Source: Porticoccaceae bacterium LTM1
Lineage (GTDB): Bacteria; Pseudomonadota; Gammaproteobacteria; Pseudomonadales; Porticoccaceae
Direction of reading: 5' to 3'
NCBI GenBank assembly: GCA_030252795.1
Contig: CP127080.1
Span: 3,055,501 to 3,119,500, forward strand
Length of the DNA stretch: 64,000 nt
The position numbers were made by a program, and so were the translations under genes. How positions within the stretch are numbered: position 1 is the stretch's first letter; every line of letters begins with the position of its first letter. Positions 35,722 to 44,222 of this stretch are shown here, piece after piece. A model generated the notes under the pieces. It saw nothing but the letters and a program-made list of their open reading frames with translations, had not been told where the DNA came from and did no database searches.

Positions 35722-35787
35722 CAAGCGCCCACTTCGTGAGCTGGAATCGCAACAAGTTGCTCACTTATGTGGCGAGCGCTGTAACTC
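35716..35787 (+). other. attC recombination site 2, right core degenerate
   Basis: Starts ACTTAAC (fits RYYYAAC, the exact complement of attC1's GTTAAGT) and overlaps the previous stop codon. It is also 72 bp and folds through AGCGC, CCAC and GTGAGC with their complements, leaving a three-base bulge. It ends GTAACTC where GTTRRRY is expected, so the crossover triplet GTT has become GTA and the right side may be inactive. Confidence 0.7.
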
Positions 35788-35792
35788 ACACA

Positions 35793-36062
35793 ATGGAAAT
35801 TAAAATCAGAAAATTACATATCCCTTCAGTTCTAGCGGCAATTATTTTCTTTGCTGGGCTAGTTTCCCTTACTTGGGAAAAATACACGTCGTACGATGAC
35901 GGTAGCATAGGAACATCAGCGCTATTTGTCATGGCTCCTATTTTGTTGATAAGTGAACTAATTTTTCTGCCGCCGTATACTATCTGGATTTTGTTTATTG
36001 GTTTGTTCATTTATATTGATTTCCTGATTTGCAGAAATCCAAAGCGGAAATCCAGGCACTAG
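35793..36062 (+). CDS. Small membrane protein at the distal end of the cassette array
   Basis: An 89-residue protein with three likely membrane segments (about 11-27, 42-58 and 60-78) and basic ends. No family recognised. The ATG at 35793 comes 5 nt after attC2 and there is no clear ribosome site. A longer frame from 35673 would cross attC2 and is not credible. No complete attC follows it; TTATGACAAGCG at 36063-36074 could be a ruined half-site. Confidence 0.6.
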   Translation: MEIKIRKLHIPSVLAAIIFFAGLVSLTWEKYTSYDDGSIGTSALFVMAPILLISELIFLPPYTIWILFIGLFIYIDFLICRNPKRKSRH

Positions 36063-36153
36063 TTATGACAAGCGTCTGTGACATTAACCTTGCAATTGAT
36101 ACTGACACCAAAACTTCTATCTTCTCCCGAATTCAATTTTCCGTTACACAACA

Positions 36154-36185
36154 AAAAAACCCGCAGCCTAAACTGCGGGTTTTTT
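36154..36185. terminator. Bidirectional terminator 3' of the S41 peptidase gene
   Basis: AAAAAACCCGCAG / CTGCGGGTTTTTT, a perfect 13-bp stem with a CCTAAA loop. It ends the leftward peptidase transcript and would stop transcripts leaving the cassette array. It also marks the right limit of the foreign segment. Confidence 0.92.
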
Positions 36186-36229
36186 ATGGGTCCCCGCTTT
36201 CGCGGGGACGACGGTTTGATTACTGTGAA

Positions 36230-39200
36230 TTACTTCTTCAGCAGCACTTCTACCGCTTTTTCGATCTGAGGATCGCGACCTCGAGACATGGAGTTCGGGT
36301 CGTTGTTGATCTGGTGGTCCGGTACCAAATCGCGGTTTTCCTGCAGGTTACCGTCCTGGTCCAGCATACCGATTTGCGGAATACCAAAGATCACGTCACC
36401 GCTGATCATGGTTTCCCACCATACCGCAGTACCGGTTGCCGGAACCGGCATACCGATCAACGGACCAATGTCCAGCTGCTTGTAGCTGTGCGGGAACAGG
36501 TAGGCGTCTGAGTAGTTGCCTTCACCAGCAACTACCGCTGACGGACGATACCATTTTGCCAGCGGCTCGGAGCCGATCGCGCGACCGCGTGGTAAGAATG
36601 TGTAGTACTTCTCGCCAGACAGCAGGGTGTTGAGGTCGTCGTGCAACCAGCCACCACCGTTGAAGCGGGTATCAACAATCAGTGCATCTTTGTCGACGTT
36701 GCGACCCAGCACTTCGGAGTAAGTGGTCTGGAATGACTGGGTGTTCATGCCTTTAACATGCACGTAGCCCAGCTTGCCATCGGACAGTTTTTCTACCAGA
36801 TCGCGACGGTTTTTCACCCAGCGCTGATAGAGCAGTTCCATTTCGTAACGCACTGGAATGGCTTTTACTACCTGCTCAAAGGTACGCGCCTTTTTACCGC
36901 TGGTGTCTTTTACAGTCAGCAGCAGGCGATCGCCGGCTTTGTGGTTCAGCATGGCATAGTAGTTGCTGTTGGCATCGATCTTTTCACCGTTGATGGCGGT
37001 GATGATCATGCCTGCTTTTACTTTGCTCTCGCTGTTGACCAGTGGACCTTTGTCGATGATTTCGGCGATCTTGATGCCGTCACCGGTGTATCCGTAATCC
37101 GGAATAATGCCCAGTGCTGCAGTCTGGTCACCATTGCCATTACCACCAGCACGGTAGCGACCACCGGTGTGCGAAGCGTTCAGCTCACCCAGCAGTTCAC
37201 TCAACAACTCGGCAAAGTCGCGGTTGTTGTTAATGTCGGCCAGTTTTGGCTGGTACTCTTTTTTCATCAGGTCCCAGTCAACACCGTGCAGGTCTTTCAC
37301 GTAGAACTTCTCGCGGGCCTGACGCCAGGCGTGTTCAAACATGTAGGCGCGCTCGGCGTCTGCATTCAGGAACATCTCTGCACCGAAGGCGATGCCTTCC
37401 GGCTTGCCACTGCCCAAGTTGACTTTCTGCAGGCGACCATCGGACAGTACCACCAGCTCTTTGCCATCTTTGGTCATTTGCATGGATGCACTTTTGGCGC
37501 CCAGCTTGCTCAGGATTTTGGTGCTGTTGTCGTCGAAGTCGCGAACCCACAGGTCGTAGCCTTTTTCAAAGCTGGCCAGGTAGTAAAGTTTGCGACCGTC
37601 TTTGCTGAGCAGGCCGTCGCCAATATCGGCAGCGTGCATGGTCAGGCGGGCGCGGCGATCTTCGAAGTTGGCAAGATCCATTTCGACAGTTTTTGGCTTG
37701 GAGGTTTCTTCTTTCTCCTCGTCACCATTTTCTTCGTCTTTTTTCTTGCCGTTTTTCTCTTCGGCTTTTTTCAGCGCGTACTCTTCTTTGGTGAGGCGGA
37801 ATTTGTCCCAGGTCTCTTCATTGAAGAACACACCGTAAACATCCATCTCTGAGCCCCAGCTGCCGTGATTGCGGCGGCCGTTCTTGGCAGTCATCCATGT
37901 GATGGCGTTGCCATCCAGTGCCCAATGAGGCGCAACATCGGCGTAACCCGACAGGGTCAGGTTCACCACGTCGCTTTTGCCGTCGGCAGCAACAATGCCC
38001 ACTTCGGTAATCCAGCGACTTGGATTGATGAAGCTGGTCGCCAGCCATTTGCTGTCCGGTGACCATTCAAAGTAGAGGTCGCCATCGCTGTAGGAGTAGT
38101 TGTACTTCTCTTGCAGCACAGTGCGGGATTTACCGCTTTCCAGATTGAGTACTTTCAGGGTGTCGCGGTTAGACAGGTAAGCCACTTCCTTGCCGTTCGG
38201 TGAGAACGCAGGCTGGAAGGTTTCCTCGTCATTGGCCAGTACCACGCTCTCTTTCAGTTTGAGGGCGTTGTTGAAGTGCTTCTGGTCTTTCTCTACCAGT
38301 TTGGTCTGGTACAGGTTCCAGCTGCCGTTGCGTTCACCGGCGTACAGCAGGGCGCGGCCATCTGGTGAGAAGGAAACAGAGCGCTCTTGTTCCGGGGTAT
38401 TGGTAATACGCTTGGTGGTCTTGTATTCGGTGGAAGTAACAAACACTTCACCGCGTACAATAAAGGCTACTTCTTTGCCGTCCGGTGAAACAGCAAATTC
38501 GCTGGCTCCATCCATTTTCACCATACGCTCTACGTCGTTGGTGCTGTCGTCCTGGTTGATGCGGATAGTCAGCTTGCGTGGCTCGCTGCTGCCAGCGTCC
38601 AGGCGATAGATGGAACCGTGGAACCCGTAAACCAGGTTGCCCTGGTTGTCGCGGCTCAGGAAGCGAACCGGATGCACGGTGTGGTTAGTGATCTGGGTGG
38701 CTTTGCCAGATGCCAGGTCCTGTTTCCACACATTCATGGTACCGCTGCGCTCACTCAGGAAGTAGAACGCGCTGTCGTTATCGGCCCAAACCGGCTGACG
38801 GTCTTCACCCAGCCAGTTGGTGATTTGGGTGTGCTCGTCTTTCTTGGTGTCGTAGAGCCAGATATCGCGAGTTACGGAAGAACGGTGGTGCTTACGGAAC
38901 GCGTCTTCATAACCTTTTTTGTCCTGGTACAGGAACTTGTCGCCAGCCGTGTTATAGCGGGCTTCTTCGGCAACAATAGTGGTAACCTGGCTAGGCGTGC
39001 CGCCACTCAGGTTAACACTGTAGGTTTCTTCGAGACGGCCACTTGGAAACTGGGTATTCGCTGCAGAGTCCATACGCAGAGAGGTAAACAGCACACTCTT
39101 GCCATCAGCACTGAAATCACTGGGGATATCGTTGGCAGAGTGGTAGGTCAGGCGCTGGGCTTCACCGCCGGTGCTGGGTACAGCAAAGATGTCGAAATTA

Positions 39201-39457
39201 CCGTAACGGTCGGATGCAAACGCCAGCATACGGCCATCGCGGCTCCACACCGGGTAGGTATCGTGGGCGCTGTGAGTGGTTACCGGCACAGCGGTTCCAC
39301 CCTGGCTGTTCACCACATAGATATCTCCCTTGTGGCTGAACGCTACTTTGCTGCCGTCCGGGGATACCGCTGAGTAGCGATACCACTCGCTGTCTGCGGC
39401 CTGCGCAGATAGCGACCCCAAAGCCAGCATGGATGCAATAAGTGCTTTCATTTTCAT
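36230..39457 (-). CDS. Tricorn-like S41 family peptidase, exported
   Basis: A 1075-residue periplasmic protease. Order: signal peptide (to about AQAADSEW), a long WD40/TolB-like beta-propeller region with many SPDGK/SADGK turns, a second beta-propeller, an acidic Lys/Glu-rich linker (KKAEEKNGKKKDEENGDEEKEE), a PDZ domain (KIAEIIDKGPL... AGMIITAINGEKI) and a C-terminal S41 domain. The nucleophile is probably the Ser in EGNYSDAYLFP, preceded by VDTRFNGGGW. Tricorn relatives degrade peptides. The start at 39457 gives a proper signal; the 73-residue upstream extension is rejected. Confidence 0.93.
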   Translation of the reverse strand: MKMKALIASMLALGSLSAQAADSEWYRYSAVSPDGSKVAFSHKGDIYVVNSQGGTAVPVTTHSAHDTYPVWSRDGRMLAFASDRYGNFDIFAVPSTGGEAQRLTYHSANDIPSDFSADGKSVLFTSLRMDSAANTQFPSGRLEETYSVNLSGGTPSQVTTIVAEEARYNTAGDKFLYQDKKGYEDAFRKHHRSSVTRDIWLYDTKKDEHTQITNWLGEDRQPVWADNDSAFYFLSERSGTMNVWKQDLASGKATQITNHTVHPVRFLSRDNQGNLVYGFHGSIYRLDAGSSEPRKLTIRINQDDSTNDVERMVKMDGASEFAVSPDGKEVAFIVRGEVFVTSTEYKTTKRITNTPEQERSVSFSPDGRALLYAGERNGSWNLYQTKLVEKDQKHFNNALKLKESVVLANDEETFQPAFSPNGKEVAYLSNRDTLKVLNLESGKSRTVLQEKYNYSYSDGDLYFEWSPDSKWLATSFINPSRWITEVGIVAADGKSDVVNLTLSGYADVAPHWALDGNAITWMTAKNGRRNHGSWGSEMDVYGVFFNEETWDKFRLTKEEYALKKAEEKNGKKKDEENGDEEKEETSKPKTVEMDLANFEDRRARLTMHAADIGDGLLSKDGRKLYYLASFEKGYDLWVRDFDDNSTKILSKLGAKSASMQMTKDGKELVVLSDGRLQKVNLGSGKPEGIAFGAEMFLNADAERAYMFEHAWRQAREKFYVKDLHGVDWDLMKKEYQPKLADINNNRDFAELLSELLGELNASHTGGRYRAGGNGNGDQTAALGIIPDYGYTGDGIKIAEIIDKGPLVNSESKVKAGMIITAINGEKIDANSNYYAMLNHKAGDRLLLTVKDTSGKKARTFEQVVKAIPVRYEMELLYQRWVKNRRDLVEKLSDGKLGYVHVKGMNTQSFQTTYSEVLGRNVDKDALIVDTRFNGGGWLHDDLNTLLSGEKYYTFLPRGRAIGSEPLAKWYRPSAVVAGEGNYSDAYLFPHSYKQLDIGPLIGMPVPATGTAVWWETMISGDVIFGIPQIGMLDQDGNLQENRDLVPDHQINNDPNSMSRGRDPQIEKAVEVLLKK

Positions 39458-39685
39458 GCTATTACCTTGTTTTCGTATTGGAAAATTACAGAAACGGGTG
39501 ACCGCGGGTAATCCGCGTTCACCACAAGAGAGCTGAGACTCTCCCCCCATTTCAAATAAGATCTGTGATTCTGCCCGTGAGCATTTAAGAGTACAGACCT
39601 GAAAGACCGAATTACGCCATATTGGTTTCATTCGAATGGCGAAAATATTAAGTGTTACTTTATAACATTGCAACAAAAATGCCCG

Positions 39686-40537
39686 TCATTCGGGCATTCG
39701 AAGTACTTTAAGTCCTTCCTGAAGTTCCTGCAGATGGGTTTGCAGCTGCTCACCCTTGTGGCGGGCGACCCCAATCGCCAACACATCGATTACCACCAGG
39801 TGGGCGATGCGTGATGAGAGTGGTGTGTAAAGTTGAATGTCTTCCACTACATCGATGGGCAGTGGAATAGAGGAGGCTTCCAGAACCGGTGTGCCGGTAG
39901 GAGCCAGCCCTATAACCTCGATGCCGCGGTTGCGCAGCAACATCATTGAATCCAGTAATGCGCGGGTACGGCCAGATTGCGAGATCGCCACTACTACGCT
40001 GCCCGGCTCCAGTGAGGTCGCCGACATATTCTGCAAGTGCGGATCGGAATAGGCCGCCGAGGGAATCTGCAAACGGAAAAAGCGGTGCTGTGCATCCGCC
40101 GCAACCGAGGCCGATGCACCAAAACCGTAAAACTCCACTCGCCTGGTTTGCGCTAATGCGGCAATGGCGACTTCCAGTTGCTCCGGGTTGATGTGGTCGC
40201 GCACCTGCAGCAGGGTATCAACTGTGGAATCGAATACCTTGTGGGTGTACTCGCGAACCGTGTCGGTTTCGGTAACTGCAATCTGCCCGTAACTGGGGCT
40301 GGAAGCCAACTGCTGAGCCAGTGACAGTTTGAATTCCTGAAATCCTTTACAACCAACCGCGCGGCAAAACCGAACCACCGTGGGCTCGCTGACCTCGGCG
40401 CGGCGTGCCAGGTCGACAATGCGCAGGTTGATAACCTCCACCGGATTGGCCAGCACAAACTCGGCCACTTTGCGCTCTGACTTGCGCATATTATCTAAGG
40501 AGGCACTGATAGCCTGGGTGAGAGTGGCGGGTTTCAA
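39686..40537 (-). CDS. hexR: RpiR family regulator, HexR-like
   Basis: A 283-residue repressor with an N-terminal RpiR-type helix-turn-helix (ERKVAEFVLANPVEVINLRIVDLARRAEVSEPTVVRFCRAVG) and a C-terminal SIS domain (about 125-255, FYGFGASASVAADAQHRFF, ISQSGRTRALLD). Sequence style and length match HexR, which senses KDPG and controls zwf/edd/eda sugar catabolism. The start is a TTG, supported by GGAG seven bases upstream. No zwf-pgl-eda cluster is in the window, so HexR rather than another RpiR member is a family-level judgement. Confidence 0.85.
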   Translation of the reverse strand: MKPATLTQAISASLDNMRKSERKVAEFVLANPVEVINLRIVDLARRAEVSEPTVVRFCRAVGCKGFQEFKLSLAQQLASSPSYGQIAVTETDTVREYTHKVFDSTVDTLLQVRDHINPEQLEVAIAALAQTRRVEFYGFGASASVAADAQHRFFRLQIPSAAYSDPHLQNMSATSLEPGSVVVAISQSGRTRALLDSMMLLRNRGIEVIGLAPTGTPVLEASSIPLPIDVVEDIQLYTPLSSRIAHLVVIDVLAIGVARHKGEQLQTHLQELQEGLKVLRMPE

Positions 40538-40666
40538 GGGCTAGCTCCGATGGGCGTTTGAGCCATTGTAGTTTTTTTCACAAACTTTGTAACGGCTTAG
40601 CGGTAGGGACGCCGTACCCACCACTTGCTTGTACATTGTTAATCGGTGCGCACGTCGGGCAAAACA

Positions 40667-40682
40667 CTGTATATAAATCCAT
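40667..40682 (+). promoter_or_regulatory. LexA box-like site upstream of uvrD
   Basis: CTGTATATAAATCCAT matches the LexA consensus CTGTATATATATACAG at 13 of 16 positions, including CTGTATATA. The final CAG is CAT. It lies 28 bp before the uvrD start, and uvrD is a classical SOS gene. Confidence 0.55.
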
Positions 40683-40709
40683 ATGCAAACGGTGCTAGAA
40701 TCCGCCCCC

Positions 40710-42896
40710 ATGGACGTAACCTCAATATTAGACAGCCTCAATCCCGCCCAACGCGATGCGGTTTCCAGTTCGGATCAAAACCTGCTGGTTCTCGCTGGCG
40801 CTGGCTCGGGTAAAACCCGTGTACTGGTACACCGCATTGCCTGGTTGATTCAGGTAGAGCGCGTATCCCCGTACGAAATTCTGGCGGTGACCTTTACCAA
40901 TAAAGCAGCCCGTGAAATGCGCGAGCGCATAAACGATCTGTTAGGCATGCCACCCAGTGGTATGTGGGTGGGCACCTTTCACGGCCTCGCACATCGTCTG
41001 CTGAAAACCCACTGGCAGGAAGCGAAACTGCCGGAGAACTTCCAGATTCTCGACTCCGACGATCAGCAACGGCTATTGAAGCGAGTTACTGCGGCGCTCA
41101 ATCTCGACGAGAATCGCTGGCCGGCACGCCAGTCACAGTGGTTTATCAACGCCCAGAAAGATGAAGGCCTGCGCCCTCATCATATTCAGGAGACCGGAGA
41201 CCACTACCTCACCACCATGGTAAAGATTTACGCCGCCTACGAAGAAGCGTGTCAGCGCGGTGGCATGGTGGATTTTGGCGAATTGCTACTGCGCGCTCAT
41301 GAGCTATGGCTCAATAACCCGGCTCTACTGCGCCACTACCAGAACCGCTTCCGCCATATTCTGGTAGACGAATTCCAGGATACCAACAGCATTCAATACG
41401 CCTGGCTGCGTATGCTGGCCGGTGCCGGCAGTGCAAACCAGCCCTCTGCCGTTACTGCAGTGGGCGACGACGACCAGTCCATCTACGGCTGGCGCGGTGC
41501 CAAAATCGAAAACATCCGCAACTTCGGCAACGATTTCAAACAGGCGAAAACCGTCAAGCTGGAGCAGAACTATCGCTCCACGAGCAATATTCTTGATGCC
41601 GCCAATGCGGTGATTGCCCGCAACAGCGACCGACTCGGCAAGGATTTGTGGACCGAGGGTGACGCTGGCGAGCTGCTGTCTCTCTACGCAGGGTTCAATG
41701 AGCATGACGAAGCGCGCTTTATCGCCGACCGCGTGCAAAGCTGGTCCAATGAGGGCAATCGCTACGACGAGTCAGCAATACTGTACCGCTCCAATGCCCA
41801 GTCGCGAGTGCTGGAAGAGGCGCTGCTGCGCGCCGGTATTCCCTACCGTATCTACGGCGGCCAGAAGTTCTATGAACGGCTGGAAATCAAAAACGCACTG
41901 GCCTATCTGCGCCTGATGCTTAACCGCCACGACGACGCGGCCTTTGAACGGGTGATCAATACCCCGACTCGTGGCATTGGCGACAAAACCGTGCAACAAC
42001 TGCGTGATGCGGCTCGCGCCAATGGCCAGTCACTGTGGCGATCGGCTCAGCTGGCGGTTGCCAATGGCCAGTTCACCGCCCGCGCAGGCAATGCCGTAGT
42101 AGCCTTTTTGACCTTGATCGACCAGCTCGACAGCGAAACCGACGAGCTGGAGCTGCATGAAATTACCGAGCATGTCATTGAGCGCAGCGGCCTGGTGGAT
42201 CATCACAGCAAAGAGAAGGGCGAGCGCGGTCAGGCGCGGGTGGAAAACCTGAAGGAACTGATCAGTGCCTGTCGCGGTTTTGACCGCAGTGGCGATGATG
42301 AAGAGCGCTCACCGCTGGGCCGTTTCCTCGATGAAGCAGCACTGGATGCCGGAGAGCGACAGGCTGACGACCGCGAAGATGCGGTGCAGATGATGACCCT
42401 GCACTCCGCCAAGGGTTTGGAGTTCCCGCTGGTGTTTTTGGCCGGTATGGAAGAAAACCTGTTCCCGCACAAGATGAGCCTGGAAGAACCGGGCCGTCTC
42501 GACGAGGAGCGTCGCCTCGCTTACGTGGGCATTACCCGCGCCATGCAAAAACTCTACCTCACCTTTGCCGAAAGCCGCCAGATGTACGGCAGCGAGAGTT
42601 TCAACAGCGTGTCACGTTTTGTACGGGATATTCCATCAGAATTGCTTGAGGAAGTACGCCTCAACAGCCAGGTACGCCGCCCCACCAGTTATGCCCGCAG
42701 CGATTCACCGAGATTCAGTGATGAGGGAATTGATACTGGCCTGAGCCTGGGCCAGCGAGTTAATCACAAGATCTTTGGCGAGGGCACAGTACTTAATTTT
42801 GAAGGCAACGGTGCTCATGCCCGCGTTCAGGTGAACTTCGAAAACGAAGGCAATAAATGGCTGGTGGTGGCATACGCCAATTTGCAGCCGTTGTAA
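40710..42896 (+). CDS. uvrD: DNA helicase II UvrD
   Basis: Superfamily 1 3'-5' helicase for nucleotide excision and mismatch repair. The 728-residue length matches UvrD. Motifs: Q-motif SLNPAQRDAV, Walker A AGAGSGKT (29-36), Walker B DEFQDTN, motif III VGDDDQSIYGWRGA, motif IV QNYRSTSNIL, motif V TLHSAKGLEFPLVF and motif VI YVGITRAMQKL. The C-terminal Tudor-like tail (GQRVNHKIFGEGTVLNFEGNG) is the RNA polymerase-interacting region. ATG at 40710 chosen over an upstream ATG at 40683 that overlaps the LexA-like site. Confidence 0.98.
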   Translation: MDVTSILDSLNPAQRDAVSSSDQNLLVLAGAGSGKTRVLVHRIAWLIQVERVSPYEILAVTFTNKAAREMRERINDLLGMPPSGMWVGTFHGLAHRLLKTHWQEAKLPENFQILDSDDQQRLLKRVTAALNLDENRWPARQSQWFINAQKDEGLRPHHIQETGDHYLTTMVKIYAAYEEACQRGGMVDFGELLLRAHELWLNNPALLRHYQNRFRHILVDEFQDTNSIQYAWLRMLAGAGSANQPSAVTAVGDDDQSIYGWRGAKIENIRNFGNDFKQAKTVKLEQNYRSTSNILDAANAVIARNSDRLGKDLWTEGDAGELLSLYAGFNEHDEARFIADRVQSWSNEGNRYDESAILYRSNAQSRVLEEALLRAGIPYRIYGGQKFYERLEIKNALAYLRLMLNRHDDAAFERVINTPTRGIGDKTVQQLRDAARANGQSLWRSAQLAVANGQFTARAGNAVVAFLTLIDQLDSETDELELHEITEHVIERSGLVDHHSKEKGERGQARVENLKELISACRGFDRSGDDEERSPLGRFLDEAALDAGERQADDREDAVQMMTLHSAKGLEFPLVFLAGMEENLFPHKMSLEEPGRLDEERRLAYVGITRAMQKLYLTFAESRQMYGSESFNSVSRFVRDIPSELLEEVRLNSQVRRPTSYARSDSPRFSDEGIDTGLSLGQRVNHKIFGEGTVLNFEGNGAHARVQVNFENEGNKWLVVAYANLQPL

Positions 42897-42939
42897 TAAA
42901 CCGTGTATAAATCCTCGCTTGCGCAGTGGTCTCTCACCA

Positions 42940-43008
42940 TCATCCTGAGCACAGCGAAGGATCTCAAGCCACCAGCTGCACCGAGATCCTTCGCTGCGCT
43001 CAGGATGA
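42940..43008. repeat. Long-stem extragenic hairpin (CATCCTGAG repeat)
   Basis: A 25-bp inverted repeat with one mismatch: left arm 42940-42964 opens TCATCCTGAGC, right arm 42984-43008 ends GCTCAGGATGA. A 19-nt loop lies between. This repeat type (CATCCTGAGCGCAGCGAAGGATCT) is widely dispersed in bacterial genomes. It lies between uvrD and the TRAP protein gene and could stabilise or end transcripts. Confidence 0.85.
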
Positions 43009-43050
43009 CACGTGAAAGCGTGAGAACAGCATAATAATGGGACAATGATA

Positions 43051-44160
43051 ATGAACCTCAAACAACTTCTAATTCTGCCAACCGTTCTTCTCGCCGCTGC
43101 AATCAGCGGTTGTGGTGAAAAAGATACCGCCGGCAAACAGGCCAGCGCCGAGCCACAGCAAACCTACAAGTGGAAGATGGTCACTACCTGGCCGAAGAAT
43201 TTCCCTGGTCTGGGTACCGCCCCGGAGAAGTTCGCCGCAATGGTAGACACCATGTCCAATGGCCGCCTGAAAATTAAAGTCTATGGCCAAAATGAACTGG
43301 TACCAGCCTTTGAAGTGTTTGATGCAGTGTCCCGCGGCACTGCCGAGATGGGTCATGGTGCCGCCTATTACTGGAAGGGCAAGGCCCCGGCGTCGGTGTT
43401 GTTTGCCACCTATCCGTTTGGCTTTAACGCTCAGGAACTGAATGGCTGGCTGCACTACGGCGGCGGCCTGGAGTTGTGGCGCGAACTCTACGAGCCGTTC
43501 AACCTGGTTCCTTTTGCCGGCGGCAACACCGGTGTACAGATGGGTGGTTGGTTCAATCGTGAAATCAACAGCCTGGAAGATCTCAAAGGCTTGAAGATGC
43601 GTATTCCCGGTCTGGGCGGTGAAGTAATGAACCGGGCCGGAGCAGAAGCCGTAACCATTCCCGGTGGCGAGTTGTACACCGCCATGCAGACCGGTGTAAT
43701 TGATGCTACAGAGTGGGTAGGCCCTGCCAACGACCTTGCCTTTGGCTTCCATCAGTTAGGCAAATACTACTACGCTCCCGGCTGGCAGGAACCTGGTCCG
43801 GCTCTGGAAATTATCGTCAACAAGGAAAAGCTGGAATCGCTGCCCAAAGATCTACAGAAAATTATCGAAGTGGCCGCCCGAGCCGCCAGCACCGATATGC
43901 TGGATGACTACACCAACAGTAACAGCATTGCTCTGCAAACCTTGATCAACGAACACGGTGTGGAGATTCGCCAGTTTCCGGATGAGGTATTAAAAGAACT
44001 CTACCGTATCAGTGAAGAAGTGCTGGCCGAATACGCCGCCGAGGATGAGATGTTTGCCAAGGTACTGAAGTCCATCAATGAATTCCGCACCCGCGTACGC
44101 GCCTTCCACGCCCTGACCGAGCAGAACTACTACCGCGTGCGGGATTTGGATAAAGAGTGA
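43051..44160 (+). CDS. TRAP transporter solute-binding lipoprotein (DctP family)
   Basis: A 369-residue periplasmic binding protein of the TRAP type, probably lipid-anchored: the signal ends ISGC, a lipobox with the cysteine at about residue 21. Family blocks are FPGLGTAPEKFAAMVDTMSNGRLKI, EMGHGAAYYWKGKAP, NREINSLEDLKGLKMRIPGLGGEVM and DATEWVGPANDLAFGF, which suggests the 2-oxo acid-binding branch (TakP-like). No DctQ/DctM membrane genes are adjacent, so it is an orphan or pairs with a distant transporter. ATG at 43051 chosen for its GGGA spacing. Confidence 0.9.
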   Translation: MNLKQLLILPTVLLAAAISGCGEKDTAGKQASAEPQQTYKWKMVTTWPKNFPGLGTAPEKFAAMVDTMSNGRLKIKVYGQNELVPAFEVFDAVSRGTAEMGHGAAYYWKGKAPASVLFATYPFGFNAQELNGWLHYGGGLELWRELYEPFNLVPFAGGNTGVQMGGWFNREINSLEDLKGLKMRIPGLGGEVMNRAGAEAVTIPGGELYTAMQTGVIDATEWVGPANDLAFGFHQLGKYYYAPGWQEPGPALEIIVNKEKLESLPKDLQKIIEVAARAASTDMLDDYTNSNSIALQTLINEHGVEIRQFPDEVLKELYRISEEVLAEYAAEDEMFAKVLKSINEFRTRVRAFHALTEQNYYRVRDLDKE

Positions 44161-44222
44161 GCTTGGGGTCGGACGAAATTAGTGTGAATTAGGGGAGCGG
44201 CAAATGCTGCTCCTTTTGCTAT

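Noticed and set aside
35673-35792. Longer N-terminus for the distal cassette membrane protein
   Set aside because: It would translate through attC2; the ATG at 35793 immediately after the site is the sensible start.
36063-36110. A third attC after the small membrane protein
   Set aside because: Only a TTATGACAAGCG half-like sequence is visible. No GTTRRRY partner or pairing arm was found before the terminator.
36758-37852. 364-codon frame opposite the S41 peptidase
   Set aside because: Antisense shadow; the peptidase frame has a signal peptide, PDZ and S41 motifs.
40710-42896. UvrD as a GajB-type partner of the OLD nuclease (a Gabija system)
   Set aside because: It lies more than 5 kb away behind peptidase and hexR genes, is full-length housekeeping UvrD with its C-terminal tail and a LexA-like site, and is not in the cassette array.
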